NCBI GenBank assembly: GCA_963753075.1 | Contig: CAVWAR010000017.1 | Span: forward strand, 744,001 to 808,000 | Length of the DNA stretch: 64,000 bases | Direction of reading: 5' to 3' | DNA from: Prado023 sp963753075 | GTDB lineage: Bacteria; Actinomycetota; Actinomycetes; S36-B12; CAIYMF01 | In this document: in pieces, positions 50,499 through 58,931 of the stretch | Layout: every line of letters starts with the position of its first letter | How positions within the stretch are numbered: position 1 is the stretch's first letter | Position numbers and translations under genes: made by a program | The notes under the pieces: generated by a model | What the model was told of the DNA's origin: nothing | What the model saw: only the letters and a program-made list of their open reading frames with translations | Databases searched by the model: none

Positions 50499-53228
50499 TC
50501 ACTCCTCGATGCTCACCGCAACCACGCCGCGCCGGATCGAGCCGATGGCCGTACGGGCCTCCTCGGCAACCGGTGTTCCCGGTGCAGCGGCGACGAGCTG
50601 CCCGAGGAAGTCCATGACCTGCTTGCACCACCGGACGAAGTCCCCGGCCGTGAGCTCCGAGCCGGTCAGCACGGAGCGCAGGGTGCCCCCACCGGCCCAC
50701 CGGTGGACCGCCCACGCGAATCCGAAGTCCGGCTGGCGGGTGGCCGGCAGCCGGTGGCGCTTCTCGAGGACCTCCAGGGACCCCCAGGTGCGCATGGTCG
50801 CGTCCTGGGTGAACCGGATCGCGGGTGGCACCCTCGGCGGCGGAGATCCCGCCTCCGCCCCGCCCCGGGTCTCGTACACGAGCGCCGAGCACGCCGCCGC
50901 GAGCTCCGGGGCGGTCAGCTCGTCCCACAGGCCCTCACGCAGGCACTGCATCGCGAGCAGGTCGGACTCGCCATAGATCCGGCTCAGCCGCCGCCCCGCC
51001 TCAGTCACCTCCGGGGTGCCCGCGGGACCGGACAGGTAGCCCAGCTCCGTGAGCACCTCGCAGATCCGGTCGAACTGCCGGGCGATCGAGTTGGTCCGGC
51101 CCTCAAGCCGACGCTTCAGGCCCGCGGTCTCAGTGCGCAGCCGTTGGGCACGCTCGGCCCAGCGGGCGTGCTGCTCGCGGTCCGAGCACCCATGGCAGGG
51201 ATGGGCGCGCATCTGGGCCCGGAGGTCGGCCAGCTCTGCGTCGTCGTCGTGTGAGCGCGCGCGTCGACCCTTCTTGGGAATGTCGAGCCCCTCCGTGCGG
51301 GTGCGCAGCAGGGCTGCGAGCTCACGCCGGGAGTTGGCCGACCGTGCGGAGAACGACCGCGGGATCCGGACCCGGTCCAGCACCTGTGGCGGTGTCGGGA
51401 AGTCCACGACCCCCAGCCGGCGCACCTGTCGGTCGATCGTCAGGACGAACGGGCGCGGGTCCTCCCCCAGTGACAGCCCCGGGTCGATCACGACTGCCAG
51501 CCCTGCGCGGCGACCGCTGGGGACCACGATGACGTCGCCGGGGACCAGATCGGCCAGGACCTCAGCCGCCTCGTTGCGCCGGGCCACGACGCCCGCGCGC
51601 GCCATCCCCTTCTCACGCGCCGAGAGCTGCTGGCGGATCTCGGCGTAGGAGCCGAAGTCGCCGAGGTGGCAGGTCATCGACTCCTCGTAGCCGGCGATTG
51701 CGTCCTCGTTGCGCTGGATCTCGCGGGCCAGCCCAACGATGCCCCGGTCGGCCTGGAACTGGGCGAACGAGGACTCCAGCACCTCACGGGCAGCGGACTT
51801 GCCGAGCTGGCCGACCAGGTTGACCGCCATGTTGTACGAGGGACGGAAGCTGGACACGAGCGGATACGTTCGGGTGGAGGCCAGGCCCGCGAGGGCAGTG
51901 GGATCGATCCCCTGGTGCCACACGACCACGGCATGACCCTCGACATCGATGCCCCGCCGACCAGCCCGCCCAGTGAGCTGCGTGTACTCCCCTGGGGTGA
52001 TCGGGGCATGGGTCTCACCGTTCCACTTCACGAGCCGCTCGAGCACCACTGCGCGGGCGGGCATGTTGATCCCGAGCGCCAGGGTCTCAGTGGCGAACAC
52101 CACCTTGACCAGCCCCTCCTGGAACAGCTCCTCGACTGCCTCCTTGAAGGTGGGGATGAGCCCGGCGTGGTGGGCCGCGATCCCGCGCTCCAGTCCATCG
52201 AGCCACCCGTCGAACCCGAGCACCGCCAGGTCCGAGGGCGGCAGGTCGCCGACCCGCGCCAGGACCCGCTCGCGGATCTCGACCCGCTCGGCGGGCGTCG
52301 TGAGCTGCAGGCCCGCGTGCAGGCACTGCTCGACCGCTGCCTCGCAGCCGGCCCGGCTGAAGATGAAGTTGATGCAGGGCAGGAGGTCGGCCCGTTGCAG
52401 GGCGCGAACCACGTCGGGGCGCTGGGCGCCCGGCATCGGCCGTGGCCGCCGGCCCCCGCGCTGTGGCCGACCCGGGGCCGGGCGATTCGGCCCGCCGTGA
52501 CGCCCACCACCGCTCCGGTGGTCCCGGCGGGCCTTGGTGATGCTCTGGTCGTTGCGAGCGAGTCGCACCAGCTCGGGGTTGACCGCCTTGCCCCGCTCAT
52601 CGACGAAGAGGTCGAGCAGGTTCCGGTCGGCGATGACGTGCTGCCACAGCGGCACAGGACGATGCTCCTCGACCACGATGTCGGTGTCACCACGGACCTC
52701 GGCGAGCCAGGCGCCGAACTCCTCGGCATTGCTGACGGTCGCCGAGAGTGCCACCACGCTCACGTGCTCCGGGAGGTTGATGATCACCTCCTCCCAGACG
52801 GGTCCGCGCTCCCGGTCGGCCAGGTAGTGCACCTCATCCATGACCACGAAGTCCAGGCCGGTGAGGGTCTGGGAGCCGGCGTAGAGCATGTTGCGCAGCA
52901 CCTCAGTGGTCATCACAACCACGGACGCCTCGCTGTTGACCGAGTTGTCGCCGGTCAGGAGCCCTACTCGCTCGGAACCGTATCGCTGGACCAGGTCGTT
53001 GTACTTCTGGTTGGACAGCGCCTTGATGGGAGTGGTGTAGAAGCACTTCGTGCCACGGTCGAGGGCCAGGTGCACGGCGAACTCGCCCACCACGGTCTTG
53101 CCCGATCCGGTCGGCGCCGCCACCAGCACCCCGCGTCCCGAGAGGATGCTGTCGCAGGCCCGTTCCTGGAAGGCGTCGAGCCCGAACTCGTACAGTTCCC
53201 GGAATTGGGGCAACGCGCCGTCGTCCAT
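50499..53228 (-). CDS. helY: HelY-type superfamily 2 RNA/DNA helicase (Ski2/Mtr4-like)
   Basis: The 909-aa protein has the two RecA domains of Ski2-like helicases: AAPTGSGKT (motif I), MDEVHYLAD (DEVH box), LSATVSN (motif III), FATETLALGINMPA (motif V) and TQLTGRAGRRGID (motif VI). The C-terminal half contains the Mtr4/Ski2-type helical region with a CHGCSDREQHARW zinc-like segment. An Arg/Gly/Pro-rich insertion separates the two RecA domains near residues 235-285. It probably unwinds structured RNA for decay, by analogy. TAGCGT lies seven bases before the ATG. Confidence 0.93.
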   Translation of the reverse strand: MDDGALPQFRELYEFGLDAFQERACDSILSGRGVLVAAPTGSGKTVVGEFAVHLALDRGTKCFYTTPIKALSNQKYNDLVQRYGSERVGLLTGDNSVNSEASVVVMTTEVLRNMLYAGSQTLTGLDFVVMDEVHYLADRERGPVWEEVIINLPEHVSVVALSATVSNAEEFGAWLAEVRGDTDIVVEEHRPVPLWQHVIADRNLLDLFVDERGKAVNPELVRLARNDQSITKARRDHRSGGGRHGGPNRPAPGRPQRGGRRPRPMPGAQRPDVVRALQRADLLPCINFIFSRAGCEAAVEQCLHAGLQLTTPAERVEIRERVLARVGDLPPSDLAVLGFDGWLDGLERGIAAHHAGLIPTFKEAVEELFQEGLVKVVFATETLALGINMPARAVVLERLVKWNGETHAPITPGEYTQLTGRAGRRGIDVEGHAVVVWHQGIDPTALAGLASTRTYPLVSSFRPSYNMAVNLVGQLGKSAAREVLESSFAQFQADRGIVGLAREIQRNEDAIAGYEESMTCHLGDFGSYAEIRQQLSAREKGMARAGVVARRNEAAEVLADLVPGDVIVVPSGRRAGLAVVIDPGLSLGEDPRPFVLTIDRQVRRLGVVDFPTPPQVLDRVRIPRSFSARSANSRRELAALLRTRTEGLDIPKKGRRARSHDDDAELADLRAQMRAHPCHGCSDREQHARWAERAQRLRTETAGLKRRLEGRTNSIARQFDRICEVLTELGYLSGPAGTPEVTEAGRRLSRIYGESDLLAMQCLREGLWDELTAPELAAACSALVYETRGGAEAGSPPPRVPPAIRFTQDATMRTWGSLEVLEKRHRLPATRQPDFGFAWAVHRWAGGGTLRSVLTGSELTAGDFVRWCKQVMDFLGQLVAAAPGTPVAEEARTAIGSIRRGVVAVSIEE

Positions 53229-53235
53229 GGCGCTG

Positions 53236-53241
53236 ACGCTA
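53236..53241 (-). promoter_or_regulatory. -10-like hexamer TAGCGT for helY
   Basis: TAGCGT ends seven bases before the ATG at 53228. It overlaps the stop codon end of the lipid kinase gene. Confidence 0.45.
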
Positions 53242-54132
53242 CCCGGGGACGAGCACCTGCACCGCGTCCGGCACGGCCGTTACCGTCACGGGCAGCGGCG
53301 CGACCCGCTCCCCGTCGGCGTAGGCGATCTGGCCGGGCGCGTCGATTACTGCGCGGGCCACGAGCCGCGACTCCACCTGGGGGTGTTCGAGATGCCGGCC
53401 CGTGTAGACCTTCGGGAACAGCCAGAGCAGCTTGTGGCGGGGCAGGCTGTGCACCCAGATGAGGTTGAGCAGGCCGTCGTGCAGGTCCGCGCCCGCACAG
53501 ACCTGCATGCCACCGCCGAAGTTGGGGCCGTTCCCGAGCGAGACGAGCATGCCCTCGTCGCGCACGACCTCGCCGTCGAAGTCGGCGGTGTAGGGGATGG
53601 GGGTGAACCCGCGCAGCTCAGCCAGCATCGCCCGGACGTACAGGCCCGTCCCGGACGGCCAGGACATCATGTTGGCGCGCTCGTTGGCACTCGAGTCGCA
53701 CCCCGTGGTCAGCACGCACAGGAAGTGCCGGATCGTGCCGTCGGCGGCCTCGACCCGCCCCACGTCGAAGCTCCTCGTGTGCCCAGCAAGGATCACCGAG
53801 ACCGCCGCCTCCGGGCTGGTCCTTGCCAACCCCACCGAGGTGGCAGCATCGTTCCCGGTGCCGAGCGGGACGATCCCGAGTGCGGCCGAGGTGCCGACGG
53901 CTGCCTGGAGGGCCAGGTGCACGGTGCCGTCCCCGCCGAGGGCGACGACGACGTCGAGACCCCGCGACATGGCCTCGGCCAGCGTCTCTCGGGCGGCCTG
54001 CTCGGACTCAGCCTCGATGGCCACCACGTGGTCCCCTCGGCTGGCGAGGCCGGTGAGGACCGAAGCCACGTGCCGGTCGACCCGGCCCGCGCCGGAGGCT
54101 CGGTTGACGACTACTGCGATGCGGCGCTGCAC
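53239..54132 (-). CDS. Diacylglycerol/lipid kinase (DAGK catalytic domain)
   Basis: The 297-aa protein has the DgkB/YegS-type catalytic domain: VVVNRASGAGRVDRH near the start, VVALGGDGTVHLALQA as the nucleotide-binding GGDGT loop, and PLGTGNDAATSVGL. It phosphorylates diacylglycerol or a similar lipid at the membrane, linking to phospholipid recycling. The GTG at 54132 is chosen; codons upstream to 54213 overlap tatC and are not needed. Confidence 0.9.
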   Translation of the reverse strand: MQRRIAVVVNRASGAGRVDRHVASVLTGLASRGDHVVAIEAESEQAARETLAEAMSRGLDVVVALGGDGTVHLALQAAVGTSAALGIVPLGTGNDAATSVGLARTSPEAAVSVILAGHTRSFDVGRVEAADGTIRHFLCVLTTGCDSSANERANMMSWPSGTGLYVRAMLAELRGFTPIPYTADFDGEVVRDEGMLVSLGNGPNFGGGMQVCAGADLHDGLLNLIWVHSLPRHKLLWLFPKVYTGRHLEHPQVESRLVARAVIDAPGQIAYADGERVAPLPVTVTAVPDAVQVLVPG

Positions 54133-54140
54133 AGGCGTGC

Positions 54141-54146
54141 ACGCTA
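54141..54146 (-). promoter_or_regulatory. -10-like hexamer TAGCGT for the lipid kinase gene
   Basis: TAGCGT ends eight bases before the GTG at 54132, between tatC and this gene. Confidence 0.4.
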
Positions 54147-54163
54147 CTGCACGAGTGGCCGGA

Positions 54164-55006
54164 TCAGGCGTCCAAGGGGGATATCTCGTCGTCGTCCCAC
54201 TGCGGCTGCTCACCCTGCCGGCGCGACCGGCGCCGGTCGTTGAGCCAGCAGACCAGCCCAGCCAGCAGCATCAGCGCGAGCATCGGTACGGCCAGCAGCG
54301 CGAGGTTGAAGGGATCCCCGGTCGGGGTGGCAACGGCGGCGAAGACCACGACCCCAAGCACGATCCAGCGCCACCAGGACCACAGGCGCGTCGCGCTGAG
54401 CACACCGGCGAAGTTCAGCCCGACGACGAGCAGCGGGAGCATGAAGCCCAGGCCGAAGACCAGCATCATCCTGAGGAAGAACGACAGGTACCGGTCCACG
54501 GAGATGATGTTGTCGATGTTCTCCGGGGTGAACCCGAGCAGGATCTCCAGGCCCCGCGGCATCACCGTGTAGGCGAGGTACGCGCCACCGACGAACATCG
54601 GGGTGGCGACCACGGCGAACCCCAGCGCCCAGCGGCGCTCGTTGCCATGCAGGCCCGGGGTGACGAAACGCCAGAGCTGGTAGAGCCACATCGGGCTCGC
54701 CAGCAGGATGCCGGCCACACCGGTCACCTTCAGCTGCATCACGAACGGGTCGGCGACGCCGGTGAAGGCAAGCGTCATGTCCCGCCCGTCGGCCTCGGCC
54801 TGGGCCATGACGTCGTCGAACGGCGAACGGATGGCGGCGAAGATCTCCTCGTAGTAGAACCACGCCACCACCATCCCGATGGCGATCGCGGCCAATGACT
54901 TCACCAAACGGGAGCGGAGCTCGCCCAGATGCTCCCGAAGGGGCATCGCCGCCTCAGGGTTGCCGGCACGGCCCTTGGTTCGGCCGGGCACGGGCGGAGC
55001 GCTCAC
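54164..55006 (-). CDS. tatC: Sec-independent protein translocase TatC
   Basis: The 280-aa membrane protein starts, after a ~20-residue basic tail, with MPLREHLGELRSRLVKS, the conserved signal-recognition region with the essential Glu. Six membrane segments follow, including SPMWLYQLWRFVTPGL. It recognises twin-arginine signals and forms the Tat channel with TatA for folded proteins. No tatB is seen here. GTG start overlaps the tatA stop (GTGA), so expression is coupled. Confidence 0.96.
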   Translation of the reverse strand: MSAPPVPGRTKGRAGNPEAAMPLREHLGELRSRLVKSLAAIAIGMVVAWFYYEEIFAAIRSPFDDVMAQAEADGRDMTLAFTGVADPFVMQLKVTGVAGILLASPMWLYQLWRFVTPGLHGNERRWALGFAVVATPMFVGGAYLAYTVMPRGLEILLGFTPENIDNIISVDRYLSFFLRMMLVFGLGFMLPLLVVGLNFAGVLSATRLWSWWRWIVLGVVVFAAVATPTGDPFNLALLAVPMLALMLLAGLVCWLNDRRRSRRQGEQPQWDDDEISPLDA

Positions 55007-55389
55007 GCCTGGCTGGGCGGTTGCTGCAACGCGGAGCGTGCCTCGTCGGGGTTCGGGGCCAGGGACGAGTTGCTGGCCCCGGGCACGACCGGCGGCGTGG
55101 CCGCGTCGATCGGGGCCGGCGGGGCACCCTGCTGGGCCGGGGCGGCCGGCTGGGCCGGGGCAGCAGGCGGCAGGGGTGCCGGGGCAGCAGGCGGCTCGGG
55201 CGCCTGAGCGGCGGTCGTCGTCGATCCCTGCGCGCTCTCCTCGCCGTCCACGAGGCCCTTGGTCTCGGACTTGAAGATCCGCAGTGAACGACCGACGCTC
55301 CTGGCAGCGTCCGGGAGACGCTTGGCACCGAACAGAATGACGATGACCAGCACGAGGATGAGCAGCTCAGGGCCGCGGATGTTGGGCAT
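55003..55389 (-). CDS. tatA: Sec-independent protein translocase TatA
   Basis: The 128-aa protein has the TatA layout: a short N-terminal membrane helix (ELLILVLVIVILFGAKRLP with the FGxxxLP hinge), an amphipathic helix (DAARSVGRSLRIFKSETKGL), and then an unusually long Pro/Ala-rich tail of about 75 residues. It forms the protein-conducting part of the Tat translocase with TatC. RBS GGAGG before the ATG. Confidence 0.95.
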   Translation of the reverse strand: MPNIRGPELLILVLVIVILFGAKRLPDAARSVGRSLRIFKSETKGLVDGEESAQGSTTTAAQAPEPPAAPAPLPPAAPAQPAAPAQQGAPPAPIDAATPPVVPGASNSSLAPNPDEARSALQQPPSQA

Positions 55390-55485
55390 GTGACCCCTCC
55401 AGCGTCAAGGCCCGCACATCACGGGCTAGTACGAGGGTACGACTGCGCTGGGCCGTTGCCCAATCCACACGCGCCGATTGGCGGC

Positions 55486-55824
55486 TCAGACCTCCTGGTC
55501 GGCCGCCATCACGACATCATCGACTGACGCCAGCCAGAGGGCGAAGTCGAGCAGGTCGTCTCGGGTCAACGGGCGACAGGTGCGCTCGATCACGCGGGCC
55601 TCGAGGTACTCCAACGGAATCTCGATGTGGTCCACTCGGACACCGGCACCGGTCAGCAGCTGAACGACGTCGTCGTCTGCGGACTTGCAGACGCTGTCCG
55701 CGCACCCGACGCACGTGAAGGTGTACGTCGACCAACCGAGCTCGGCGGCCACAGTGACGCGCACATCCGCGGGGACGAGGTCGACGTCGCCGCATCGCGG
55801 GCACGTGGCCTTGATGGTCGTCAT
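55486..55824 (-). CDS. Small zinc-ribbon protein of unknown function
   Basis: The 112-aa protein has paired cysteines CPRCG and CVGC about 28 residues apart, a zinc ribbon, with an additional Cys (VCKSAD), then a helical C-terminal part (EIPLEYLEARVIERTCRPLT). Such short proteins are common in actinobacteria and have no assigned role. RBS AGGAGG. It sits between the pafBC and tatA genes on the same strand but has its own RBS and >95-bp gaps. Confidence 0.75.
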   Translation of the reverse strand: MTTIKATCPRCGDVDLVPADVRVTVAAELGWSTYTFTCVGCADSVCKSADDDVVQLLTGAGVRVDHIEIPLEYLEARVIERTCRPLTRDDLLDFALWLASVDDVVMAADQEV

Positions 55825-55934
55825 CCTCCACCTCCTCGTGTGCTCTGCTCCTAGATGCCTGTCGCATCGGTGCCCGATCGCCTCGACTTGAGGCTTCCGC
55901 AGGCATCATGTGACTACGCGAGGTGCTGATGCAA

Positions 55935-57932
55935 CTACTGGGAGCCTTCTCCGGCGACAACCTCGTGCTGGTGCCGGGCCCGAGCCGCCCGTGCGGACTC
56001 GATGAGCTCCTCGACGAGCCACCCGGGTTCGCGCAGGACGACCGCCCCGGCGGAGCCGAGCACGAGCCGCCGTGCCCACGTGAAGTCCCCCACCGGGAGC
56101 TCGGCACGAACCGCGTCGCCGGGCAGGCTCCACCGCCGCGCCACCGGGTTCCGGTCGAGCACCGGCGAACCTGTGGGCACATCGACCAGGATCCGCCGGC
56201 CCGTCGAGCCGAGGGCCACGGCCATCGGCTCGACCGCCGCGGCCTGACCCACGTCGCGGGCCGCGTCCGTGCTGACCGTGATGGCCAGGATCCGATCGAC
56301 ACGGAACATCCGCAGCCCGCCCGCAGAGCGGCAGTACCCACGCACGTAGCCGTATCCATCCACCACGACGACGCCGAGCGGGTCCACGACCCGCTGCGTC
56401 ACCTCATCACGGACCGCACCGAGATACGTCAGCTCCACAGCCCGCCCGGTGGCCAGCGCCTCCTCGACCGGTGCCAGCACCTCGGCAGGGAGGTCGACGC
56501 GCACCGCAACGGCACCGGGGGCTGGCGCGTGCCGGCCCAGTGCCGCCGTCAGTTTCGCGGTCACGGCGGACAGCTCCTCGCTGCGCGAACCCCCCGGGAC
56601 CGCGGCCAGCGCGTTGAGTGCGACGACCAGGGCCAGCCCCTCGTCCGGGGTCAGGGTCAGCGGGGCATCGAGATCGAGGGCATCGATGACCTCGATCTCG
56701 CCCCCGTCCTCCCAGTACTGGATGTCGAACAGGGTCCAGTCGTCAGCCCCAGAGGTGATCACCGAGCCGAGGTCGGCGATCAGCTGCTCCTCGGAGATCC
56801 CGAAGTGCGCGGCGGCATCGGAGATCGGAACCCCGCTGTTGGCGGCCAGCCAGGGGACGAGGGCGAGCAGGCGTGCGAACTGGGCCGTGCCCGGCCCGCC
56901 CGGCGCCACCCCGGCCGTCAACGGTCGCCCCGCCCTGGGAGCAGGTGCCGCCAGGGAACCGATCAGCGCATCGAGCTGCGCACGGGCCTCCGCAACCGCG
57001 GCCGGAGGCCCGATCACCCGCGCGCCGGTTCCGAAGGCCAGCGCTGAGCCAACCCCGGAGGTCAGGTCCGCGACGGGGAGGAGCACGATGTCCGCGCCGT
57101 CCTCGGTTCGGCCCCGCGACTCGCCGCGCAGCCGGAGGTCCGCCGCCACCCCCGGGTCGAGCGCCAGCTCGAGTTCGATGGCATCACTGCGCGCGAACCG
57201 GCCGATCGCGTCGGCAGCGTCGAAGCCGGCGGGAACCTCGTAGTCCGACCCATCCGGGTCGGGCCGCACCGTGCCAGCGATCCGGGAGGCGCGGAACACC
57301 CGCACGTCGTCACGATCGGTGTCGAACCCCACGAGGTACCAGTGCGCCCGCCACCAGACGGCGCCCCAGGGCTGGACGTGGCGCAGATCGGCCGCCGCAT
57401 CCTGGCCCTTGCGGTACTCGAAGGCGATCGGCGTGCGAGTGCCCGAGGCATCGATCAGGGCATGGACGGCTGGCGAGTCCAGCGACAGGCCGGCGATCGG
57501 AGCCGCGCCAGGCTCCGAGGAGCGCATCCCCAGCTGGGCCTCGACCTTTCGCAGGGCATTGAGCGCGGCGGGTGCGAGGTCGGCACGCTGCCACACCCGC
57601 GCCGCCAGCCCGAGGACGGCCAACTCGGCGCGGCTCAGGGCAAGGGGCGGCAGCGCCCAGTCACCCTCGATCCGGTAGCCGGTGACCACGCCCGAGGCGT
57701 CGGTGAGCGTGGCCACGGGCACACCCATGGCCCGCAGCTCATCCTTGTCACGCTCGAACATCCGCTCGAAGGCCTCCGCAGACGCCTCTGGGCTGTAACC
57801 ACGCACCACCGAGCGGATCTGCTCGCGATCCAGCCCCACGTGCGTGCCCCGCAGGGCCATCAGCAGGTTGAGCAGCCGCTCGGCCTTGCTGTACGGCTGG
57901 GCCTTGCTGTCGGGCTGGGCCGCATCGGCCAT
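55935..57932 (-). CDS. pafBC: Fused PafB-PafC WYL-domain regulator
   Basis: The 665-aa protein is a head-to-tail fusion of two related halves, each with an N-terminal winged helix (AERLLNLLMALRGTHVGLDR, and a second near residues 345-390 in QFARLLALVPWLAANSGVPI) followed by a WYL domain (AFEYRKGQDA with WYLVGFDTDR; VELTYLGAVRDEV with YGYVRGYCRS). PafB and PafC are separate proteins in mycobacteria, where they activate the LexA-independent DNA-damage response. Fusion is known in other actinobacteria. The ATG shares one base with the stop of the FKBP gene. Confidence 0.94.
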   Translation of the reverse strand: MADAAQPDSKAQPYSKAERLLNLLMALRGTHVGLDREQIRSVVRGYSPEASAEAFERMFERDKDELRAMGVPVATLTDASGVVTGYRIEGDWALPPLALSRAELAVLGLAARVWQRADLAPAALNALRKVEAQLGMRSSEPGAAPIAGLSLDSPAVHALIDASGTRTPIAFEYRKGQDAAADLRHVQPWGAVWWRAHWYLVGFDTDRDDVRVFRASRIAGTVRPDPDGSDYEVPAGFDAADAIGRFARSDAIELELALDPGVAADLRLRGESRGRTEDGADIVLLPVADLTSGVGSALAFGTGARVIGPPAAVAEARAQLDALIGSLAAPAPRAGRPLTAGVAPGGPGTAQFARLLALVPWLAANSGVPISDAAAHFGISEEQLIADLGSVITSGADDWTLFDIQYWEDGGEIEVIDALDLDAPLTLTPDEGLALVVALNALAAVPGGSRSEELSAVTAKLTAALGRHAPAPGAVAVRVDLPAEVLAPVEEALATGRAVELTYLGAVRDEVTQRVVDPLGVVVVDGYGYVRGYCRSAGGLRMFRVDRILAITVSTDAARDVGQAAAVEPMAVALGSTGRRILVDVPTGSPVLDRNPVARRWSLPGDAVRAELPVGDFTWARRLVLGSAGAVVLREPGWLVEELIESARAARARHQHEVVAGEGSQ

Positions 57933-58297
57933 CAGCGAACGGCGAGCAGGTCGATCACGAAGATCAGGGTCTTGCCGGCAAGCGCGTGCCGACCGCTCTC
58001 GCCATAGGCCAGCGCCGGCGGGATGACCAGCTCACGACGACCACCGGCGCGCATGCCGGGGATCCCGTCCTGCCAGCCCTGGATGAGTCCGGCCAGGGGG
58101 AACGTGATGGGCTCACCGCGGTCCCACGAGGAGTCGAACTGGTCGCCGCTGGCGTAGTCCACCCCGACGTAGTTGACCGTGACCTGGGCGCCGGGCACCG
58201 CCTCGGCGCCGTCACCGACCAAGAGGTCGCGGACTACGAGCTCGGTGGGCGCGGGGCCCTCGGGGAAGTCGATCTCCGGCTTGGTCAGGTCAGCCAT
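57932..58297 (-). CDS. Cytoplasmic FKBP-type peptidyl-prolyl isomerase
   Basis: The 121-aa protein is one FKBP domain without signal peptide: VTVNYVGVDYASGDQFDSSW, ITFPLAGLIQGWQDGIPGM and ELVIPPALAYGESG are the usual active-site segments. It speeds proline isomerisation. The stop overlaps the pafBC start by one base, so the two are co-translated. An FKBP gene beside the pafA genes is common in actinobacteria. Confidence 0.93.
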   Translation of the reverse strand: MADLTKPEIDFPEGPAPTELVVRDLLVGDGAEAVPGAQVTVNYVGVDYASGDQFDSSWDRGEPITFPLAGLIQGWQDGIPGMRAGGRRELVIPPALAYGESGRHALAGKTLIFVIDLLAVR

Positions 58298-58344
58298 GTG
58301 GTTCCTCTCGATGGACGGATCAGTTCGTTGGTGCTCGGGGTGGG

Positions 58345-58887
58345 TCAGCCGGCCGGTGTCTCGTCGATGAGGTCGACGACGAACACCAGGGTCTCGCCGG
58401 GGGCGATGCCAGCACCTGCGCCCGCCTCGCCATAGGCCAGCTCAGCGGGGATGACCAGCACCCGGCGCCCGCCGGGCTGCATGCCGACCAAGCCCTGCGA
58501 CCAGCCCGGGATCACGCCGTCGAGCGGGAAGGTCGCGGGCGCACCACGCTGCCAGGAGGAGTCGAAGACCTGTCCCGACATCTGGCCGACGCCCACGTAG
58601 TTCACGGTCACGGTCGCGCCGGGCTCGACCGCATCGCCGGTTCCGGCATACACGTCGGCCACGCCCAGCTCGTCCACCGTGCTGAAGTCGGCGTCGAGGG
58701 TGATCGTCGGCTCCGCACCCTCGGCACCGGTGACGGTGACGCCCTCGTAGGTGTAGGAGTCCCCGGTGCTGCCCGTGTCGGCAGCGGCGGTGGTGGTCTG
58801 TGTCGTCTCAGCCGTCGCGTCCGCCGCGCATCCGGCAAGTCCGAGACTCAGGGCAAGGGCGAGGGCAGCGGGCATGGCGCGATTCAT
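58345..58887 (-). CDS. FKBP-type peptidyl-prolyl isomerase lipoprotein
   Basis: The 180-aa protein begins MNRAMPAALALALSLGLAGC with a lipobox, then a Thr/Ala-rich linker. A second partial domain follows (residues ~45-85), then an FKBP domain with NYVGVGQMSGQVFDSSW, VIPGWSQGLVGM and VIPAELAYGEAG. It should act on exported proteins outside the membrane. It is related to the neighbouring cytoplasmic copy, so the pair probably arose by duplication. TAGAGT lies seven bases before the ATG. Confidence 0.92.
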   Translation of the reverse strand: MNRAMPAALALALSLGLAGCAADATAETTQTTTAAADTGSTGDSYTYEGVTVTGAEGAEPTITLDADFSTVDELGVADVYAGTGDAVEPGATVTVNYVGVGQMSGQVFDSSWQRGAPATFPLDGVIPGWSQGLVGMQPGGRRVLVIPAELAYGEAGAGAGIAPGETLVFVVDLIDETPAG

Positions 58888-58894
58888 CTGCCGC

Positions 58895-58900
58895 ACTCTA
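58895..58900 (-). promoter_or_regulatory. -10-like hexamer TAGAGT for the FKBP lipoprotein gene
   Basis: TAGAGT ends seven bases before the ATG at 58887, so the FKBP-pafBC group may have a promoter separate from the proteasome operon. Confidence 0.45.
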
Positions 58901-58931
58901 ATCGGACACCCGGCGATGGCCGAATCCTGGG

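Noticed and set aside
51666..53462. Long plus-strand open frame (598 aa) opposite helY
   Set aside because: It is antisense to a helicase with all motifs. The translation is Gly/Arg/His-rich without recognisable domains; such frames are common in high-GC DNA.
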